Of a DNA stretch of 64,000 nucleotides, positions 42,683 through 50,794 are shown one piece after another. The notes beneath the pieces were generated by a model, which did not search any database, was not told the DNA's origin, and saw only the letters and a program-made list of their open reading frames with translations. A program made the translations under genes and the position numbers. Position 1 is the first letter of the stretch; every line of letters begins with the position of its first letter. Location: contig DJWA01000002.1 of NCBI GenBank assembly GCA_002440905.1, forward strand, positions 106,207 to 170,206, given 5' to 3'. This DNA comes from Candidatus Roizmanbacteria bacterium UBA6242 (GTDB lineage: Bacteria > Patescibacteriota > Microgenomatia > UBA1406 > GWC2-37-13).

Positions 42683-43909
42683 ATGGGAGCAGAAACAATA
42701 TCAGTACGAATGTTCGACGGTCACGTCAATCGACGAGAAGTCGACATCACAACAAAATTTTTTGGACCTAAGGCAAAGAATGTGCTTTTTGGTTTGCACA
42801 GACTCGACAGTGGTTTCAAGTGGACAAAAAAACTGGAGGCGGAGTTGAATAATAATTTTTTCAGCGTTTTGAGGAAAGAGTTTAAGTTAAAGCCCGGCCA
42901 GGAGGTGGAATTCTACAGACGTCAGTTAAAGCAAGCGAATAAAATTGTAAGTTATTTGATCAACGAATTGAGTCTTCCCGAAGATATGGTTGCTTTAAGA
43001 AACGAGGTTACTCTTTATTCTGACAGCCCGGCACTCAGGTTAAAAAAAATCGCTGACATTGGTGGTGTTGATAAAACCTTAAGGTATGAGATAGCCAGGC
43101 AGATGTTCCTTGCCTTAGCTGTTGCACCATTAGATGCGAGGGCTGTTGAGGATAAGCTGGCAACCAGGTTGACCAACCTCCAAGATTTTTTGGATGATAA
43201 ATTGTTTGTGGGTAAGACAGGCGAGGCTATCAGACGCGATGTATACGCGGAGCATAACAATAAAACTAATGCCGTAAATCGATATGACATTGGTTATCCA
43301 ATTAAAAGTGAAATGGGTAGTCACATAAAAAAACATGGATTAAAAGTTAGAAATACGACAACCGGACTTGAAGTCTTGACTCAAGCCCGCCATAAAGGTG
43401 AAACGATCGCTCTAATAAAAGCTTTGGAAAAAGCCTTAGATAGGAGAGGCGAGGTGGACGTTTTGGGTTCGGTTCAGGATTCTATAGGAATTCAGTTGAC
43501 AATTATGGGAGATGACAAGGATAGAAATCGGTTTATCGAACACTTTGATTCTTTAATCAAAACATATGACCAATATGAATCCACAGAAGACGACTCTTTA
43601 CCTGACGCGGATAGAGGTCAAAATAACGGCGTTTTCAAAGCAAGAAAAAAGTATTACTTGAAGGGTTTGTCGGTGCCGGTTGAGGTTATGTTTTTCTCGC
43701 TCCCTGAATATCTAGATTACAGTTATGAGGTAGGGGATGGTTATAGCGGACGGGCGCACAGGTTATATGAACTGAGGCGTACAATCCGTGCCGCGAGTAG
43801 GCTTTTCCCAAAAGAGATTTATGGAAATGATTTCAACATTGATAGTATGGTCAGAGAAAGAATGCTTACGGTGTCGGATGAATTGAGGTTTAAGAATAGC
43901 TGGAGCTGA
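42683..43909 (+). CDS. divergent RelA/SpoT-like protein
   Basis: 408 residues. Not an obvious enzyme, but two blocks resemble RelA/SpoT: ARQMFLALAVAPLDARAV with DKLATRLTNLQDF recalls the HD-domain sequence RKMLLAMA...KLADRLHNMRTL, and VDVLGSVQDSIGIQLTIMGD, VPVEVMFFSLPEYLDYSYEV plus YSGRAHRLYELRR recall the synthetase (DxxGxR and vEvQIRT...H). Several catalytic residues are changed, including the His-Asp pair, so the activity is uncertain. It is convergent with recJ, and in Firmicutes recJ and relA are neighbours. Preceded by the attenuator at 42556-42677. Confidence 0.5.
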   Translation: MGAETISVRMFDGHVNRREVDITTKFFGPKAKNVLFGLHRLDSGFKWTKKLEAELNNNFFSVLRKEFKLKPGQEVEFYRRQLKQANKIVSYLINELSLPEDMVALRNEVTLYSDSPALRLKKIADIGGVDKTLRYEIARQMFLALAVAPLDARAVEDKLATRLTNLQDFLDDKLFVGKTGEAIRRDVYAEHNNKTNAVNRYDIGYPIKSEMGSHIKKHGLKVRNTTTGLEVLTQARHKGETIALIKALEKALDRRGEVDVLGSVQDSIGIQLTIMGDDKDRNRFIEHFDSLIKTYDQYESTEDDSLPDADRGQNNGVFKARKKYYLKGLSVPVEVMFFSLPEYLDYSYEVGDGYSGRAHRLYELRRTIRAASRLFPKEIYGNDFNIDSMVRERMLTVSDELRFKNSWS

Positions 43910-45563
43910 TGAATTTCCCCCTCAATCTATTTCTTCCTCCCCACCGATCTATTTCTAGATTGTAAACCAATTCAATTTCTTCACCTCGGGATAACTTTTT
44001 GAAAAGTTCGCTTTTTCCAAAGGCAATGAGTTCCAGACCGTCGACAAATATTTTGAGGTGGGTCGAGGTTTTTCCAAAGAGAGAGGCTCCGGTAATATTG
44101 CCTCGACTGACAAATAACGGGCGGGGATTACCGATTCCAAACGGCTCAAGCTTTTCTAAAGATTCAACTAACTTAAGATTGACTTTGGATACCGGAATTT
44201 TAATGTCCGCAATTACCGTTCTCTCGAGGTCCTTGTCTTGGATTTGAGATCCGGCTTTTACTTCTGCTTCTTTGATAAAGTTTTTTAACTTTCCACTCTC
44301 AATCGTAAACCCGGCAGCGGCGGCGTGTCCACCGACGTCAACAAGGTGTTCTTTCAAGGACTTAAGAAAGTCGGTCATATGAAAGTTTGTGATCGATCGG
44401 GCAGAGCCTTTATAAAATCCGTCGTTTCTCGTCATGATAATAACGGGTCGGTAAAATTTTTCAACAAGTTTGGATGCGATAAGTCCGATTATCCCTTCAT
44501 TCCAACTATCTGAAGGAAGGATGATTATTTTCTTCAGCTTCTTTGGTACAAGTTCCAACGCTTCCTTGACAGACTTTTCGACAAGCACCTGCCTCTCGAC
44601 GTTTACCGAGCCTACCATTTGGGCAAGTTGATGAGCCTTAGTTTCGGACTTGGTACACAATAACCTGAGAGCGTCAATTGCATGTCCTAGACGACCAATG
44701 GCATTGATACGAGGCGCAATCATAAAACCTATTTCGTATGGCGTGATCGGTTTATCTTCAATTCCAGCCTGTTTGAGGATTTGTATTATTCCGTGTCTTT
44801 TGACCTTCGTAAACGCTTTAAGACCATATTTAACTACCGAACGTGAAGGTCCGATTATTGGAACCAAGTCGGCGACAGTTCCGATAGTGGCAAGAGCCAG
44901 ATAATCATATGAAAAATTATGATCAAGGGTGCTTTTGTTTTGGGCCTTGTCCTTGAACGAATTAAAAATTTCCTTTGAAAAGAAGTAGGATACTCCGGAT
45001 CCGGAAAGAGCCGGGATATGGAAGACCGCTTCGGCTTTGTCAGGAATCTTTTCACCTTTTAAATGATGGTCGGTGACGATAACTTTAATGCCTTTTGAGG
45101 TTGCGTAGGCAATTTCTTTAACCTTGGTTATGCCGTGGTCGACGCTTATGATAAGAGTCGGGTCAAACTGCTTAATGATATTATCGATTCCTTTTTTTGA
45201 GAATCCGTACCCTTCGGTTTTGCGGTCCGGTACGTAAGGCATTGCCTTAAAGCCGAGTAAGTTCAAGGTCTCCCACAGGATGGCACCACCGGTTATACCG
45301 TCGGCATCATAGTCCGTATATACAACAATCATCTGATTCTTATCTTTAATTTCTTTAAGTATCTTAACAACTGTTTTAAAACGATCATTATATTTCTTTT
45401 CAAAGTCAAAAATTGATATGTTAAGAGGTGAAGGCGGGTTAAGAAAATCGTTAATATTTTCTATTTTTCGGCTTTTTAAGATCAGTCCGATTATCGAATC
45501 GGCGTCGATTTTATCTTCGGGCTTTATCTCATGTTTAAACTGTATTTTCATGGGGTCAATCAT
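43890..45563 (-). CDS. recJ: single-stranded-DNA exonuclease RecJ
   Basis: 557 residues, typical length. 5'-3' ssDNA exonuclease of recombination and mismatch repair. DHH-family motifs VVYTDYDADGITGGA, LIISVDHGITK, VIVTDHHLKGE and a DHHA1-like GGHAAAAGFTIESGKL are intact. ATG overlaps the rmuC stop by 4 nt; an alternative start is 45551. Last gene of the seven-gene leftward operon; overlaps the RelA-like gene 3' end by 20 nt. Confidence 0.93.
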   Translation of the reverse strand: MIDPMKIQFKHEIKPEDKIDADSIIGLILKSRKIENINDFLNPPSPLNISIFDFEKKYNDRFKTVVKILKEIKDKNQMIVVYTDYDADGITGGAILWETLNLLGFKAMPYVPDRKTEGYGFSKKGIDNIIKQFDPTLIISVDHGITKVKEIAYATSKGIKVIVTDHHLKGEKIPDKAEAVFHIPALSGSGVSYFFSKEIFNSFKDKAQNKSTLDHNFSYDYLALATIGTVADLVPIIGPSRSVVKYGLKAFTKVKRHGIIQILKQAGIEDKPITPYEIGFMIAPRINAIGRLGHAIDALRLLCTKSETKAHQLAQMVGSVNVERQVLVEKSVKEALELVPKKLKKIIILPSDSWNEGIIGLIASKLVEKFYRPVIIMTRNDGFYKGSARSITNFHMTDFLKSLKEHLVDVGGHAAAAGFTIESGKLKNFIKEAEVKAGSQIQDKDLERTVIADIKIPVSKVNLKLVESLEKLEPFGIGNPRPLFVSRGNITGASLFGKTSTHLKIFVDGLELIAFGKSELFKKLSRGEEIELVYNLEIDRWGGRNRLRGKFISSSYS

Positions 45564-46525
45564 TCTAACATTTTTTCATTGGGGTCATGAAGAAGGTTGG
45601 TGGTCGTTAGTTTTTCTCCAAGGGAAGCAAAGTTTTTGGTTACCTGGGATGATTGGTTGTAGGCGTTAGCTATATGTTTATTTAGGACCGAGAGATTTTC
45701 TTCAGTTCTTTGGTAATCCTTTTTTATGGCATTAAGAAGTGTTAAGACCTGCTTGGCTTTTTCCTCGATTTTCTGACCTTCAAACGATATGAGAATAGCT
45801 TTTATATATGCGTAAAAGCTCATCGGAGATACCGGCAAGACCATCCTTGATCCGGCATAATCAAATATTTCATCGGTGTTAATTATTTCGTAATAGATGT
45901 TTTCGGAAGGAATATACATTAGAGCATAGTCGACGGTCTTCTCGTCGGGAAGAATATATTTGCGGGCGATATCTCCTATGTGTTTTTTGACGTCCGATAT
46001 AAAAAGTTTCTTAAAGGCTTCTTTTTCCTTGGGGTTGTCATTTTTTATATACTTTTTAAAATTTTCAAACGGGAATTTGGAGTCGATCGGGATCAGGCCT
46101 TGTGAGGTTTTGATGACGGCGTCTACTTTTTCACCGTTTCTAAATTGGTACTGGAGGGAGTATGAACCCTTTGGGAAATACTGTTTCAAAAGATCTTTCA
46201 GAATCTGCTCCCCGATATTTCCGCGTATTTTCGGGGAAGCGAGAAATTCCTGAAGCTCTTTCATAGACCTACCGATTTCCGAGAACTCTCCGATATTCTT
46301 TTGTACGTCGGCAATCACTTGGGCAGCTCGGTCTAGACGGGCATTGAAAACCGTCATTTGATCAGTCATTCTCTTATCCGTATTGACGCTATTGGATTTT
46401 AACCAGTCGACAAGCTCCTCTGACACCTTAGATTTCTCCTCGAGTTTGTTGAACCAGATTCTTAGAATCAATAAAACAACTGCTAAAAGAAGGGCTGAGA
46501 CGGCAATAAATACGATTGGATTCAC
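45560..46525 (-). CDS. rmuC: RmuC-family protein
   Basis: 321 residues. N-terminal helix (IVFIAVSALLLAVVLLILRI), coiled coil, then the RmuC nuclease-like core: GNIGEQILKDLLKQYFPKGS, DAVIKTSQGLIPIDSKFPFE and DYALMYIPSENIYYEII. RmuC limits recombination at inverted repeats; biochemical activity is poorly defined. Coupled to recJ by overlap. Confidence 0.9.
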   Translation of the reverse strand: MNPIVFIAVSALLLAVVLLILRIWFNKLEEKSKVSEELVDWLKSNSVNTDKRMTDQMTVFNARLDRAAQVIADVQKNIGEFSEIGRSMKELQEFLASPKIRGNIGEQILKDLLKQYFPKGSYSLQYQFRNGEKVDAVIKTSQGLIPIDSKFPFENFKKYIKNDNPKEKEAFKKLFISDVKKHIGDIARKYILPDEKTVDYALMYIPSENIYYEIINTDEIFDYAGSRMVLPVSPMSFYAYIKAILISFEGQKIEEKAKQVLTLLNAIKKDYQRTEENLSVLNKHIANAYNQSSQVTKNFASLGEKLTTTNLLHDPNEKMLE

Positions 46526-46532
46526 AAATCCA

Positions 46533-47468
46533 TTATATCAGACCGCCGTTTTTGAAGATTTTTGGCTTGAGCCAATCTGAAGGACTTTTTTGTTCAAATC
46601 CTGGGTCTGTCGGTTGTTTTTCTTTTTCCACATTCTCAATCGGAGTTGGTTCACCTTCGCTTGATGGTAAATGAGTGACGACCGGAGGATTGGGTTTCGT
46701 AACGGTCGGTGGCTTAACGGGCTCGGGCTTTTTAATCAGTTTCTTGACGGCCCCCATTCTTAAGAGAGTGGCGATGTGTTCAAAAGTTTCGGCCGAAACA
46801 GAATAGGATGTAAAGTTGTTGGTGGCAGCTGCAATCCCCGAATATAGGTTGGTGGCCATGTCCCGATCTATTTCAATCTTAACTTCCTGAAGGACCGATA
46901 ATACAAGTTCGGAAATGGACGATGAGGTCTTATTGACGTAGTTTACGGTTCCGAAAAAGGCATTTGTTAAATGACGATCGATATTAATAATATCCCGTCC
47001 GGTGTAATGATTTTGGTTATCGGTATAAATAGCTCCTAAGTTATTAAGGGTCGGCGAATCGATTACGATTATGAAATCGACCGTGCCTCCGGTATATGAG
47101 TAAGAAACCTGCGCGGGGTCAAGTTTTTTAAACCCTGCCCTTGGCGTAATAATAAGGTTGAAAGCTGATCCTTGGATGTTGTAATCGACTTTGTCGATAG
47201 AACCATCAGAATATGGAAATGAAACCATTAGTGAGTCTCCGCCGGTTGCAAACTGGTTCTTGATTTTGTCCGCTCCCATTACGTCTGACTGGGGAATGTT
47301 TGAGGAAGCTAAGGTGACGTTTTTACCCATTTTAGTGAGTCCTAGGTATAAAGAACATGCGGAAGCGATGGCGTCGATCGTGGAATTTGGGGGAATGACG
47401 ATAATTCCAGAACTACCCTTATTGATGATTTCATGAACCCGGCTCAAGACATTCTGGTTATTGTTCAT
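46533..47468 (-). CDS. DHH-phosphoesterase-like protein with degenerate active site
   Basis: 311 residues. Resembles the NrnA/oligoribonuclease type (DHH), a common neighbour of infB, but ligands are changed: the H-x-x-P-D-x-D motif is VIPPNSTIDAIAS (27-36 region) and the DHH triad is IDRH (163-166); VIVIDSP keeps its Asp (137). The tail (residues 250-311) is Pro/Glu-rich and disordered. Likely a binding or regulatory relative rather than a full nuclease (inference). It sits 4 nt after infB. Confidence 0.7.
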   Translation of the reverse strand: MNNNQNVLSRVHEIINKGSSGIIVIPPNSTIDAIASACSLYLGLTKMGKNVTLASSNIPQSDVMGADKIKNQFATGGDSLMVSFPYSDGSIDKVDYNIQGSAFNLIITPRAGFKKLDPAQVSYSYTGGTVDFIIVIDSPTLNNLGAIYTDNQNHYTGRDIINIDRHLTNAFFGTVNYVNKTSSSISELVLSVLQEVKIEIDRDMATNLYSGIAAATNNFTSYSVSAETFEHIATLLRMGAVKKLIKKPEPVKPPTVTKPNPPVVTHLPSSEGEPTPIENVEKEKQPTDPGFEQKSPSDWLKPKIFKNGGLI

Positions 47469-47472
47469 AATT

Positions 47473-48924
47473 CTATAGGATAGATTTTACCATATCTCCT
47501 ATAGTAATGTCAAGTGGTGGTGAAAACACCATTCCGGATTCCTGGTCTTTCTTGACTTCGTTGACTTCTCGGGCCCTGATTTTTAAAGAAACGAGCTTGG
47601 TCTTGCCAAAAAGTTTATTATTTCGGTGGACCTCCAAACCATCATTTAGGTTGATTTTACCTTTAGTTACCTTGACTCCATAGATGGTTTCCCCCTCGAT
47701 TATAAAGGTGGCTAAGACTTTTGCCTCACCTTTAAGATTTTTTTCTTTTTCTTCCTTTTCATTCATCAGGTCGGCAACTTCATTTAGCTCATCCAATAGC
47801 TCGTAGATAATATTATAGGTTTTAATTATTACCTTTTCTTGCTTGGCAAGTCCGATAGCTTCTGAAGAAGTAACAACTCCGAATCCGATAACGATAGATT
47901 TGGTGGTTTTGGCCAAGAAAATGTCGGATTTATTGACCTCTCCTATGGCGATCAAAACTATTTTAACATTGGCGTTCTTGTCAAGAGCCTGCTTTATAGC
48001 TTCATAGCTTCCTAAATTATCGGTTTTTATCACCAGTGAAAGTTTTTTTTCTATTTTTGGAGTTGCCAGAAGAGCGTCCATATCGATGGTTTTTGTTACT
48101 TCAGGCGCTGCCTCTACTTTTTCGGCTTCAGTCTGGCTGCTTGTTACAACAGAGCCGACAGTTGGCATATTCTGAAATCCGCTCATTTCAAAGGGCGTAG
48201 AAGGGTATACGGTCTGAACTTGATGTCCCAAATCATCAAAAAGTGATCTGACCTTTACCTTTTGATTCTGCTCATACAATTCGTCGCCTACCTTTATCAC
48301 TCCGTCTTTGATTATTAGCGATGGAGTGATCCCTCTTTTATCCTTTTTCGTCTCGATGATATAAGCTTTCGGAGGATTCGTTTCCTTATAGGTTAGATTA
48401 AGATCGGAAGCTAATAGAAGGATGGTTTCCAAAAGTTCCTTGACTCCTTTTCCGGTCTTTGCCGATATTAGTGAAACGGGGACATTACCTCCTTTTCCTT
48501 CAACTAAAACTTCATGCTTCATCAAGTCTATTTTGACTTTTTCCGGATTGGCTTCCGGAAGGTCAGTCTTATTAATGGCGACCACATAGGGAATATTGGC
48601 GGCTTTAATGTGCGAAATAGACTCGATTGTTTGGGGCATTAGCGAGTCTTTGCCGTCAACAAGAAGTATGGCAATATCGGCAACGTTTGCCCCCCGAGCC
48701 CTGATTTTGGAAAACGCTTCGTGTCCCGGTGTGTCGATGAAGGTAATCTTTCCAGTTTTATAATCCTTCATACCGGTATCGATTTCGTAGGCACCGATTT
48801 TCTGGGTGATTCCTCCGTGCTCTCGATCGGTAATATTACTTTTCCTGATATTATCCAATAAAGTAGTCTTACCGTGGTCGACGTGGCCTAGAATAGCTAC
48901 GATAGGTGGACGTGCTTTTACCAT
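47473..48924 (-). CDS. infB: translation initiation factor IF-2, minimal form
   Basis: 483 residues, lacking the long N-terminal domain of E. coli IF-2 (890). G domain at the very N-terminus: GHVDHGKTTLLDNIRK, DTPGHEAFSKIRARG, NKTDLPEANPEK and SAKTGKG. Then domain II, a C1-like alpha/beta part, and C2 with FIIEGETIYGVKVTKGK. It binds fMet-tRNA and the ribosome. In the nusA-infB operon order known from most bacteria. Confidence 0.96.
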   Translation of the reverse strand: MVKARPPIVAILGHVDHGKTTLLDNIRKSNITDREHGGITQKIGAYEIDTGMKDYKTGKITFIDTPGHEAFSKIRARGANVADIAILLVDGKDSLMPQTIESISHIKAANIPYVVAINKTDLPEANPEKVKIDLMKHEVLVEGKGGNVPVSLISAKTGKGVKELLETILLLASDLNLTYKETNPPKAYIIETKKDKRGITPSLIIKDGVIKVGDELYEQNQKVKVRSLFDDLGHQVQTVYPSTPFEMSGFQNMPTVGSVVTSSQTEAEKVEAAPEVTKTIDMDALLATPKIEKKLSLVIKTDNLGSYEAIKQALDKNANVKIVLIAIGEVNKSDIFLAKTTKSIVIGFGVVTSSEAIGLAKQEKVIIKTYNIIYELLDELNEVADLMNEKEEKEKNLKGEAKVLATFIIEGETIYGVKVTKGKINLNDGLEVHRNNKLFGKTKLVSLKIRAREVNEVKKDQESGMVFSPPLDITIGDMVKSIL

Positions 48925-48962
48925 ACCTCAATTATATTACTAAATTGCTAAAAGGGGATTGA

Positions 48963-50066
48963 TTAAGCTTTGGTTGTTTCTTCTTCTTTTTCTTCTTCTT
49001 TGGTTTCGGGAGTTTCGTCAGCCTTTTTTTCATCTGGAGCTTCAACCGTAGTTTCAATTTCTGAAGGTTCGTCCTTGGTTTCTACAGCTGGCTCGCCCTT
49101 GGTTTCGGTCGTTTCATTCTTTAACTGGATTATATCAATTTCAAAATCCGTCAATCGAGATGCGAGATTGACGTTTATCCCACCGCGGCCGATTGCCAAA
49201 GGTGCTTCCTTTTCGTCAACAGTTACTTTAGCCTTGCGGTTTTTACTGTCCAGCTCGACCTCGGTTATTTTTGCCGGGGAAAGTGAAGCCATTAAAAAGA
49301 GTTTTTCATCGGGATTCCACTGAATAATGTCAATTTTTTCCTTGCCTCCGAGTTCATCGGTTACCGTTTGAACCCGTACGCCTTTTTGTCCGACGCACGC
49401 TCCAACGGGGTCAACACCCGACTGGGTGGAATAAACGGCAATTTTTGCCCTTTCTCCGGCCTCTCTGACCGTTTTCTTGACCTCTACAGTGCCATTGCTT
49501 ATCTCAGGCACTTCTCTTTTGAAAAGCTCTTCGATTAGCTTTGAATCGGATCTAGAAACTATTATTCGGGGATTGCCGAACTTGTCTTGGGAGATTTCTT
49601 TCAAATATACAATGAGACTGTCATTTACCGAATAACGCTCATCTTTCATCTGTTCTTCACGAGGTAAAACAGCCTCGGCTTTGCCGATATCCAAATAAGC
49701 ATTATAACCGTCGTATCTGATAACCCGGCCTTTAATTAAAGCCCCAATCTGGGCTTGGTAGTGGGCGGCAACGGTTTTTTTCTCGGCCTCTCTTATCTTC
49801 TGAAGAATGACCTGTTTAGCAGTCTGAGCGGCAATTCTTCCGAAGCCTGGAGGGGTAATGTCCTTTCCTTCTTTAAGGATTTTGGTCTCGCCGGTTTCTC
49901 GACTGACCTGGGCTACAAACTCTTCAGTTTCCGATTCAGGGTATTCTCTTTTGTATGCGGCAATGATTGCGGCTTCAATCGACGTCAAAACGTCGTCCGG
50001 GGATATACCCCTTTCGGTCGCCACCTGATTCAATGCCAGAGCAAATTCTGTTTTTATGATTGTCAT
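48963..50066 (-). CDS. nusA: transcription elongation factor NusA, with acidic tail
   Basis: 367 residues. N-terminal RNA polymerase-binding domain, S1 domain (GALIKGRVIRYDGYNAYLDIGKAEAVLP), KH1 (GVDPVGACVGQKGVRVQTVT) and KH2 (APLAIGRGGINVNLASRLT). The residue ~310-367 tail is Glu/Thr/Pro/Lys-rich and disordered, replacing the AR repeats of E. coli. Follows rplY by 21 nt, precedes infB by 38 nt. Confidence 0.95.
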   Translation of the reverse strand: MTIIKTEFALALNQVATERGISPDDVLTSIEAAIIAAYKREYPESETEEFVAQVSRETGETKILKEGKDITPPGFGRIAAQTAKQVILQKIREAEKKTVAAHYQAQIGALIKGRVIRYDGYNAYLDIGKAEAVLPREEQMKDERYSVNDSLIVYLKEISQDKFGNPRIIVSRSDSKLIEELFKREVPEISNGTVEVKKTVREAGERAKIAVYSTQSGVDPVGACVGQKGVRVQTVTDELGGKEKIDIIQWNPDEKLFLMASLSPAKITEVELDSKNRKAKVTVDEKEAPLAIGRGGINVNLASRLTDFEIDIIQLKNETTETKGEPAVETKDEPSEIETTVEAPDEKKADETPETKEEEKEEETTKA

Positions 50067-50087
50067 AGGGTAATTCTACCACAAATT

Positions 50088-50792
50088 TTACTTTTTAGCT
50101 TCAGGAGTATCGGCTTTTTCTGCCGGTTTAGCTTCTCCTTTTTCAGGAGTAGAAGCTGCCTCGTCCTCCGCTTCACCTTCGACCTTCTCGGTGGTTACCT
50201 CCGGGGCTGTCGAGACAGTATCTGGAGTAACGCTTTCTTCCTTGTGAGCTACAACCGAGATGACGACCTTGTCTGCCTCGTCCTTTAATTCATATTTAGC
50301 AGACTTCTTAAGGTCTGACACCTTAATCTCGTCTCCGAGTTCCTTTAGGACAGAGATATCTACTTCGATTGCCGTTGGAATATCATTAGGTAGAGCTTCA
50401 AGAGATAGGACATCCGACTGGATAAGGAGAACTCCTCCCTTTACGTTAACAGCTTCCGAAGCTCCAACAGCTTTAACTGGAACATCAGTTAATACTTTCT
50501 TTGAAAGGTCGATCTTCCTAAAGTCTACGTGAAGTATCTGATCGGTTACCGGGTGCTTTTGAAGGAATTTAATAAGGGTAGGGATTTCTTTCTTATCAAG
50601 GTCCAAGGTAACAACCCCGGTTTCATGAGCGACCCGATAGACTTTCAAGAAGTCTTTCATGTTAACGGTAATTGAAGCGGATTTGAAATCCGGTCCGAAA
50701 ATGTTAGCCGGAAGCATCTCTTCGCGCCTCAATTTTTTTAATTTCTTGCCGAAAACTTCCCTTTTGGAAACCTGAAGTGTTAATTTTTTCAT
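50088..50792 (-). CDS. rplY: ribosomal protein bL25 (CTC form)
   Basis: 234 residues, the longer TL5/CTC form that binds 5S rRNA. LTLQVSKREVFGKKLKKLRR, LPANIFGP, and VTLDLDKKEIPTLIKFLQKH with DQILHVDFRKID are typical; the second beta domain follows (VLTDVPVKAVGASEAVNVKG). The C-terminal ~50 residues are acidic Ala/Glu/Pro-rich tail. Starts 2 nt downstream of DUF4012. Confidence 0.94.
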   Translation of the reverse strand: MKKLTLQVSKREVFGKKLKKLRREEMLPANIFGPDFKSASITVNMKDFLKVYRVAHETGVVTLDLDKKEIPTLIKFLQKHPVTDQILHVDFRKIDLSKKVLTDVPVKAVGASEAVNVKGGVLLIQSDVLSLEALPNDIPTAIEVDISVLKELGDEIKVSDLKKSAKYELKDEADKVVISVVAHKEESVTPDTVSTAPEVTTEKVEGEAEDEAASTPEKGEAKPAEKADTPEAKK

Positions 50793-50794
50793 AA

